Source of the DNA: Ambrosia x helenae
Lineage: Eukaryota > Streptophyta > Magnoliopsida > Asterales > Asteraceae
DNA: 64,000 bases
NCBI GenBank assembly: GCA_030844895.1
Contig: CM061231.1
Coordinates: 34,233,149 to 34,297,148 of the forward strand
Direction: 5' to 3'
Under the pieces are notes generated by a model, which saw nothing but the letters and a program-made list of their open reading frames with translations, ran no database searches and was not told the DNA's origin. Positions within the stretch are counted from its first letter, which is position 1, and each line of letters starts with the position of its first letter. Shown piece after piece: positions 57,501-64,000 of the stretch. Both the position numbers and the translations under genes were made by a program.

Positions 57501-59309
57501 AACTTCGTGAAGTTCTCATAAACTTGATCTTTTGACTTAAGCATGTATATCCACATGTATCTTGAATAATCTTCAAGTATTAGGAAGAAATAGTTGTTGC
57601 CTGCTAAGAATGTGGGTGTGATTGGTCCACATAAATATGCATGTACTAATTCTAGAGGTCTTGTAGCTCTAAACTTTGCTTGAGAGGGAAATGGAAGTCT
57701 GCTTTGTTTTCCCGTAATACATGCATCACATACTTGAGATGGGTGTTTAATTCTTGGTATTCCACGTGTCATTTCTTTTATACTTAACTTCCTTTGTGAA
57801 TCAAAATCCACATGTCCCATACATGCATGCCATAACCATGCAGGTGAATCTATTCTGGCTTGTAAACAAAATGGACTTGTTATTCTGAGCTTTACCTGGT
57901 AGAATCTATTCTTAGCTCTTGGGACTTGCATCAATAGGTTGTTGTAGGCATCATATATCTGAAGATATTCATTCTCCATAATTACTCTGCATCCAGTTTT
58001 TGTAACTTGCCTGAGGCTTAGGATGTTGCTTTGAATAGTTGGAATGTAGTAGACTTCTGTAACTAGTCTTTGTTCTCTATTGTTGCATTCCAATAATATT
58101 GAGCCTTTTCCTTTGATGTTGACACATGATCCATCTCAAAACTTTACACTTCCTGCTATCTTTTCATCTAACTCTGTGAAATAGGAGCGTCTTCCTATCA
58201 TATGATTGCGTGCTCTATTGTCTAAATACCATATTTCATCTCCATTGTCGTCATAATGTCTAAATACCATATTTCATCTCCATTGTCGTCATAATGATAA
58301 TGTTCAAGTATAATCTTCTTTTCTTCTAGAACTACCTTTCTTTCTTCACCGACTGCCATAACTAATCCTCTTCTTTCATTACTAAGTGAGATTCTTCTTG
58401 CTTACTTCGAGGTTAGGACATCTGGGAGCTATATGTCCTAGTTCATTGCAATTGTAACATCTTACATTGCTTTCATCTTTCTTGGGCTTATAACTATTGT
58501 TGTCATGAAGATTCTTAGTGAAACTTCTGTCACTTCTCTGATCTTGATGGCCATTTCTGTCAAAGTTCTTCTCATATCTTTGACTCTTATTGAACTTCCT
58601 AAAGTTCTGTCTACCTCGATTCTGATTGTAGTTCTTGTAGTTGCTATAAGGTCTTATCTCATGCCTTGTAAATAATAGCTTCCCTTGACCCGATGGTCCA
58701 AATTTCTTCTTATCTCTTGACTTAAAGGCATTCCTCATAAGCTTTAAGTCTTCCAAGCGCTTCATCTAGAATCATAGTATCCACATCTGAATATTGTTAT
58801 ATGGATGTAATAATCTGTAGGAACCTTTTTAATACGGAGTCCAGCAATTTTCGTACAATGACTGAGTCTTCAATTTTCGTTACTAGGGTTTTTGATTTTG
58901 TACTAATTGCACTTAACCTACCAACAAACTGGTCTATGGTTTCTGTCTCTCTCATTGATAGCATCTCAAATTTTGTGCGTAATGATTGAAGTCTTGCTTT
59001 CTGGACTCGGTCAATTCCAATATGTCTTGTCTTTATTGCTTCCCAGGTTTCTCTTGCTGTAGTGTGTGACGCCACTTGCATCACCATATCTTCTGGAATT
59101 GCCTGAAATAGATAGGCAATCGTTGTCCTATCGCTCTTTACATCTACCGTTGACATTCCTTTTGCGGGTTTCACTACTTCCCAAAGGTTATTGGCATTCA
59201 ATATTGCCTTTACACGAACAGCCCAAATCGTGTAATTTGTAGATGTTAACATCGGTGTTTGGAGGCTGAAATTGAGAGTCTCCTTCGTGACTGACTCTTC
59301 TTTCGTCAT
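54558..59309 (-). pseudogene. Decayed copia gag-pol with dead protease and RT sites
   Basis: Gag starts at 59309 (STNYTIWAVRVKAILNANN, QSLRTKFEMLSMRETETI), with a zinc knuckle CYNCNELGHIAPRC near 58440. The protease site reads LDNRARNHM where LD(N/T)GA is expected. A 38-bp tandem duplication (58221-58296) shifts the frame just upstream of it. Pre-integrase is WLWHACMGHVDF and integrase shows ACITGKQSRLPF and FFLILEDYSRYMW. RT shows VFAPVARMETI and the catalytic YVDD as YVGD near 55530. The later part has SDLGPLSYSLRIEV, RPDITYAVRYMSRFM and an RNase H end with WLQGVLSEF. Stops occur throughout, and the solo LTR at 56051-56571 splits RT between EAMESEI and DSIEKN. It cannot be active. Confidence 0.9.
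56051..56571 (+). mobile_element. Solo LTR (521 bp) nested in the copia element
   Basis: Starts TATTGATGCAC, ends GTTTTCACA, and is flanked by the exact duplication ATCTC (56046-56050 and 56572-56576). Removing it with one duplication copy restores copia RT codons (MESEIDSIEKN). A TATA box in GGCCTATAAATAGCAA is near 56307, giving plus orientation. The TA...CA ends are non-canonical. Confidence 0.88.
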
Positions 59310-60523
59310 TATGGGTTTAACGGGCGTCTTCTGTGGAATCTTGTTTTTACTTTTCTTCCCTATTATCCAAATCTAACATGGACAACCCAACACTTCTTTT
59401 GGAACTTTGCTTGACCACCTCTTTTTTCAAACTTATCAAATTTTTGACTCTTTCTTATAGTCAACTATATATTGATATTCTTTAAAACTATATAGATTTA
59501 ACAAGTTTTGATACGTTGTAAGGCCTTGAACAAAATATCAAAAGTTTTGTTAATCTTATGTAGTTTTATAAACTTTGAATATCAAAAACGTTCCTCTAAA
59601 ATCTTTAAAGTCAATCCTTTATTGTTTTTCCAAATAACATTTAATCTTTAAACACCCTTAAAAACAAACTTTGTTTTTTTGATAATATTCTAACTTCAAT
59701 CCCCTTTTATTTTGAGCAGTGAACAAACCCCAAAACACTGATATAAAATCCTTTTACTATATACCATCAATATTGTATAAAATAATTCGTGTGTTGACTT
59801 TCACGAAGTCAATCTTCTTCACGAACTCTTTTGCCCAAAGCAAACAAAACACTTTTCTTTGTGTTTTGATAAAACTGATAGAACAATCACACTTTGTGTT
59901 CCACAAAAAAATTGATTTGAATTCTTATCACAAGAAAACAAACGATCGAATACGAAAAAATTTCAAAAAAGTTTCGGTTCTTCCACTTGAACCCGAAAAA
60001 AAATCTAAATCCTTGATTTTTTTTATGTTTCTTTTGTAACACCGAGTCGGATTTCAAATAATAATTGTTCAAAAAACTGATTTTGATGCTAAAATTTGTT
60101 CTATTCGAACAAAAATTGGCAGGAAATTTTGCCGGACAAGAAAAAAACAGAGTAACACTATGAAACTTAATTTGTCTTGATTGTATTAAGATGTTGGTAT
60201 TCGATTTTGATATTAATTATGGGCAGGGATAGTTATAACCGTTTTAATCGCGTTTAATTCGATTCTCTGTATATTTTGGTGTCTCGCCAAAATATATAAA
60301 CTCAACGGAAATCTTCTTAAAACCGGTTTATTCTTCTCTTAACGGTCATAAACTTGTGTATTGATCTTTCTTAATCCTGTTTGGCCTTTGATTCTGTGTT
60401 CCAACTTTTAATCGATCGTGTTTTCCCTATCTCTGTTTTCGAAGAGAAACATGGGATCGAAATTCTGATTTTCTTCTTCGTGATAAATGGAACCGTTTAA
60501 TAAACCAGTGCTCTGATGCCAAT

Positions 60524-60758
60524 TGTGAGATCTCGGGATCATATGAGGGTTTGAGATTAAGAGAGAATTAATGAGACACAAAAGATTCATTACATACAAT
60601 GAAATGATATGTTTACAAGGTATTTATACATACGAAGGGTTGTGTCCCTTGACACATAACTGACACAACAGTTGGACATAACCGCCGTAACTAATATCTA
60701 ACTTAGGATAAGTATTATACTTAGGATAAATGTGAAATCAAGTGATTATATTCTAACA
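60524..60758 (-). repeat. Copia 5' LTR (235 bp)
   Basis: Partner of 54323-54557, followed on the right by the duplication AATTC. Confidence 0.93.
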
Positions 60759-60775
60759 AATTCATCTTTTGAAAG

Positions 60776-61066
60776 GAAATGCTAGATACTTTCATTAGCA
60801 CGGAGTTTGGGTACATTGATCAGGAGATAGTAGCTCCAGATGTCGATGGTTCAGGCTCTATCCGTAAACCATATCAACACCACCAAGAAAAGTGGTGGAT
60901 GCCAGTGCCACGCGTCCCTATTGGGGGCCTGCCAGAACACACCAGAAACGAATTAACCCGGAAACGGGAATGTGCTAATCAGATTCTAAAAGTAGTCGTG
61001 GAAATCAACAGCGTTGCTTTAGCAGAAATGGAAATTCCCGAATCATACTTTGAATCCCTTCCAAAG
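60776..61066 (+). CDS. RopGEF exon 4
   Basis: Encodes EMLDTFISTEFGYIDQ, EKWWMPVPRVP and AEMEIPESYFESLPK. Acceptor TGAAAG|GAAATG lies only 17 bp after the copia LTR, so the 3' splice region was nearly hit. Donor CCAAAG|GTACAA, phase 0. Confidence 0.93.
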
Positions 61067-61583
61067 GTACAACCACGGTAAATTCATGACACAACCTATA
61101 AATAAGACATGACTCGGGAAGAAGTTAAACATGTTACTATGTGGAGTAAACATGTTCGGGCAAAAATGGGTCAACACATCAATGACACAACTAAAAACAT
61201 GCATGGATGGGTTCCATCCGTTTATGACACGCATAACACATTAAAAGGTGTGGGCTTTTGGCCTGTTTTAATAAAACCAGACAATTTTATAAAAGTAAAA
61301 CTAATTAAATGTGAACTGTAATTTTTGGAATTTTTATTTTATCGTGTTAATTACTTCTTATTATATTTGGAAACTTTTAGTAATTGTGCCAATAATCATG
61401 CTAATTGCTAAATGTATCATGTACCAATAGAATGTTTTGCTTATATTGAATTATTTTAATTTCAATGTGTCATGTCATGTAACTTGCTCTTTAAACAGGT
61501 CTAAGTTGTTTTTTTATGAAAATGACACGTTATAATAAGGAATTTGCATTAAACGCTTACTAGGTTTCTAATTTCAATTGTAG

Positions 61584-61943
61584 AATGTCAGAGACTGTTT
61601 AGGAGATGTTATATATCGTTATATAAAAGCAGAACAATTTTCAGCAGAGTGTTTGTTGGATTCTCTTGATCTTTCATCCCAACTCGTGGCTCAAGATATC
61701 GCTAACCGTGTGGAGACATCAATTTATATCTGGCGTAAAAGGGTTCATTCGATCCCAAATCTATCAAACCCAAACCGGATCGCAACAAAATTCTCATGGG
61801 ACACGTTTAAGGATCTTTTGTCTGATGGTTTCAAGAGGGATTCACTAGCTAATCGAGCCGAAAGTCTCTTACTTTGCCTCAAACAGAGGTTTCCTAGTCT
61901 AAATCAAACCTCTCTAGACATCACCAAGATTCAACACAACAAG
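61584..61943 (+). CDS. RopGEF exon 5
   Basis: 120 codons: NVRDCLGDVIYRYIKAEQF, AECLLDSLDLSSQ, ANRVETSIYIWRKR, then FSWDTFKDLLSDGFK and KQRFPSLNQTSLDITK. Acceptor TTGTAG, donor AACAAG|GTAATA. Confidence 0.93.
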
Positions 61944-62408
61944 GTAATACAAAATTCATTGTTCTAAAACTTCAAGAACCCTTATTTATTTATTGATGAT
62001 TTAATACATAAATTAGGGATGTTTACGGTTCATTTCGGCCAGTTGTGTTGAGAATTTCACATCGAACCGTTGATTACAATCTGGAAAAAGACAAACCAAA
62101 CCAGTTGGGTTGGTTGGGTCAGTCCGACTGGTTGGTTTTCATGTTGTTATGGTTCGCGTTTGATGGTTTAACGTTTTAGGCGAAAATAAATAAATAAATA
62201 AATTAAAATCAAAGTTTTTATTAAGTGTTAGAAAAGAATATCAACTGGGGTTTACCCAATTCCAAGTTGTAAATTGTAAAGTGAACCAGAAACCATCAAA
62301 TTGTTCATATACCAAAGCATGAACCATACTGTATGTATTTCACATATTTTAGCCGATTCAACTTTCTTCGGTTTCGATGGTTTATGAACTCATACTTTGA
62401 ACGTTCAG

Positions 62409-62669
62409 GATATTGGAAAATCAATATTGGAGAGCTACTCAAGAGTTTTGGAGAGTTTAGCCTCTAACATCATGGCACGAATCGATGATTTACTTTACGT
62501 CGATGATTTGACTACACAATCGTACAATATTCCATCACATGCGGGTGCAACCACCCACAAACGAGTCCCTATTTCTTGCATAACGTCTATAGAGATGCGG
62601 GGACCCATGGTGACCTCGACATCGGTGAATAGGAAAGAGAACCGAAATCCAAACACGTTTCTAATATGA
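62409..62669 (+). CDS. RopGEF exon 6 and stop
   Basis: 86 codons: DIGKSILESYSRVLESLASN, MARIDDLLYVDD, then a variable C-terminus ending TFLI and TGA at 62667-62669. The SILESYSRV(L/M)ESLA block is a conserved end of PRONE. Confidence 0.92.
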   Translation, partial: DIGKSILESYSRVLESLASNIMARIDDLLYVDDLTTQSYNIPSHAGATTHKRVPISCITSIEMRGPMVTSTSVNRKENRNPNTFLI

Positions 62670-62877
62670 TTATGATTTATTATGTTGTGTTAGGTTATGT
62701 TGTGTATCAGTGTGTGTTCATTAGACTATGATAATACACAACAAAGTGAGGATTACTATCCCTCATAGTAGACTCATAGTGTTTAGGTTAGGGTTTATTG
62801 ATATACAAATTGTACTTTGTGTTCTGTTTTTTTGCTAGGTTTATTGGGAAAAAAAGTTGTACTTTCTTCGCAAGGGG

Positions 62878-62990
62878 ATAGTCAGATAGTCTAGTGGTGT
62901 ATTATTTAATCAAGTGATTATGGGTTTAAATTCTACAAATAAGAGCTTAAGGGGGAGTGAAATAAGCTAGGGATTTGGGCCCCAACATTT
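62878..62990 (+). repeat. Weak SINE candidate downstream of RopGEF
   Basis: GATAGTCTAGTGG resembles box A and GGGTTTAAATTCT resembles box B at suitable spacing. No tail or duplication was identified. The rest of 62670-63235 shows no gene. Confidence 0.3.
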
Positions 62991-63235
62991 TAATAAAATA
63001 CATATTAGTAATTTTAAGCTTTCGGCTTGTTGTCATTGAAGTTATGGACTATGATGTATAATTATGTATACACTCAAAAATCGTGTTGAAATCATCATAT
63101 TAAATAAAAAAATCTTTTACAAAAGGGCCCAGTATTATTATGTGCTTTAAGCCTTCGAGAAACCTGAGACTACCTTGCTACGGAGGGTAAGTGTGCTGAT
63201 CTTATACATGAATTTGTTATACATCATATACTTTT

Positions 63236-63701
63236 GGGGATTGGAATCAAATAGTCCTAACTTTACTGGGTTGGAAGGCAATAATCCCAACTTGAAAGTT
63301 AGAAATTAACAGTCCTAACTTGTCATGGATTTTATTGCATTGGACCAAAACTAACTGGGATTAACCTAATTAGTTTTCTGCTGACGTGGCTGCCCGCGTG
63401 GCGCATGACTTGGCAAAAACTGCCCAGTTTGCTATCACGTCAGCAGAAAAACTGCACAGTTGGCTATCACGTCAGAAGAATACTGGCCAATTGACTGCCA
63501 TATGTACAGATTTTGACACGTTATACGCCACATGGGCTGCCACGTCAGCAGAAAACTAACTAGGTTAACGCTAGTTAGTTTTGATCCAATAGAATAAAAT
63601 CCATGACAAGTTAGGCCTGTTAAATTCGAACTTTCAAGTTGGGATTATTGTATTCTAACTCAGCAAAATTAGAATTAGGATTACTTAATTTCAATTACCC
63701 T
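63236..63701. mobile_element. Foldback-type MITE with about 165-bp inverted arms
   Basis: The left arm (63236 to about 63400) and the inverted right arm (about 63535-63701) share CAATAATCCCAACTTGAAAG, TAACTTGTCATGGATTTTAT and TAGTTTTCTGCTGACGTGGC. The loop repeats CACGTCAGCAGAAAA and ACTG(C/G)(C/A)CAGTTTG-like pieces. No clear target duplication. Long TIRs suggest a MULE-type origin. Confidence 0.8.
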
Positions 63702-63716
63702 ATCTATCTATATAAT

Positions 63717-64000
63717 AATTGAATACACTCGGGTCGAATGGAGGCCTTAGAGAGGGTCCTCATGGATCCAACCACGATATGGAGCTCCCAATTGAAGTCC
63801 ATATAAACCATTTTCAGAATTTTTTTTCATTCTCCACAAATCATTCTTCATTTCTCCATAACAAACCTTTCTATCCTCCTCCTTCATCTTTCATACTTTC
63901 TCGATTTTTCACAACTGATTCAAGGTAATCATCGATCCCTATTCTTCTAACATTGCTTAATATTATTGTGTTTTACTTATTTTTGTTAACACACTCGATG
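63717..64000 (+). other. Possible 5' end of another gene at the window edge
   Basis: A pyrimidine-rich leader (CATTCTCC, CCTCCTCCTTCATC) is followed by a plausible donor TTCAAG|GTAATC at about 63925. The 69-codon ORF at 63719-63928 is not recognisable. The gene, if real, continues off the window. Confidence 0.3.

Larger units (their letters stand above)
54323..60758 (-). mobile_element. Older, inactive Ty1-copia element in RopGEF intron 3
   Basis: LTRs of 235 bp (54323-54557 and 60524-60758) and the exact duplication AATTC (54318-54322 and 60759-60763). The primer site TGGCATCAGAGC follows the 5' LTR after two bases. A long G-run purine tract (minus strand) precedes the 3' LTR. I count about twelve substitutions between LTRs, near 5 percent, so it is much older than the other two full-length elements. 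The coding region is broken many times and hosts a solo LTR at 56051-56571. Orientation is opposite to RopGEF. Confidence 0.95.
38398..62669 (+). pseudogene. RopGEF (PRONE domain) gene, disrupted by a gypsy insertion in exon 1
   Basis: Exons: 38398-38579 plus 49373-49383 (exon 1, split by the gypsy element), 53479-53595, 53694-53923, 60776-61066, 61584-61943 and 62409-62669. Joined, they give 1452 nt, 483 residues, with matching splice phases at every junction. PRONE runs from about residue 65 to 420: MELMKERFAKLLLGED, ALAISNAFTNLY, FGQFWRLEPL, PRSDICINLPALRKLDNMLL, EKWWMPVPRVP (Trp220-Trp221), ALAEMEIPESYFESLPK, CLGDVIYRYIKAEQFSAECLL and ANRVETSIYIW. RopGEFs load GTP on plant ROP GTPases at the plasma membrane in polar growth. 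Oddities are Gly192 in TEFGYIDQ where family members have Trp, and SGCGKGV for SGGGKGV. The element places stops after codon 59, so this copy is probably null. The other exons remain open. Confidence 0.92.

Noticed and set aside
62000..62400. hAT MITE starting TTAGGGATGTTTACGG in RopGEF intron 5
   Set aside because: The left end and GGTTNGGTT-type repeats look right, but no matching right end or 8-bp duplication was found.

Overview
The window is plant nuclear DNA, almost certainly from an asterid and most likely the daisy family (Asteraceae). The two host genes have plant introns and plant-specific families: a UGT76-type glycosyltransferase resembling the stevia and chrysanthemum enzymes, and a PRONE-domain RopGEF. 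Nearly everything else is transposable-element DNA: Ty1-copia, Ty3-gypsy, L1-type LINEs, hAT, Mutator-like elements (MULEs), MITEs and SINE-like pieces. The DNA between elements is AT-rich.

Layout. At 1-1126 lies the first exon of a UGT76-like gene on the minus strand, whose second exon must be off the left edge. Positions 1375-3580 hold a non-autonomous MULE. Positions 4868-10080 hold a decayed Ty3-gypsy element of the Tat type: minus-strand integrase plus an opposite-strand extra ORF. Positions 11192-19777 hold a complete two-exon UGT76-like gene on the minus strand. Its 7.2 kb intron carries a very young, ORF-intact copia element (14252-19025, identical LTRs, TSD GATGC) and a MITE. Positions 20682-24680 hold a LINE split by a 1.5 kb solo LTR. 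It is followed by a six-copy AT-rich tandem array (24683-26255), a small non-autonomous LTR element (28150-29593), a MITE, a possible gypsy LTR (30216-32572), a second 5'-truncated LINE (33424-36726) and a lone Myb/SANT-like ORF (37170-37529).

From 38398 to 62669 a single host gene, a RopGEF on the plus strand, can be followed across six exons (483 codons when joined, all splice phases consistent). Exon 1 is interrupted by a 10.8 kb chromodomain Ty3-gypsy element (38580-49366) whose 2.67 kb LTRs differ by only a couple of substitutions. Intron 1 holds a SINE and two hAT elements. Intron 3 holds a hAT MITE, then an older copia element (54323-60758) inserted at the edge of the MITE's target duplication, itself carrying a solo LTR (56051-56571). 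The downstream exons are still open, so loss of this gene copy looks recent.

Functionally, the UGT is predicted to glucosylate small molecules from UDP-sugar in the cytosol. The RopGEF would have activated ROP small GTPases in polar growth. The two genes have no evident link. The main story is layered transposition into genes, with target-site duplications that allow reconstruction of the insertion order and of the empty sites.
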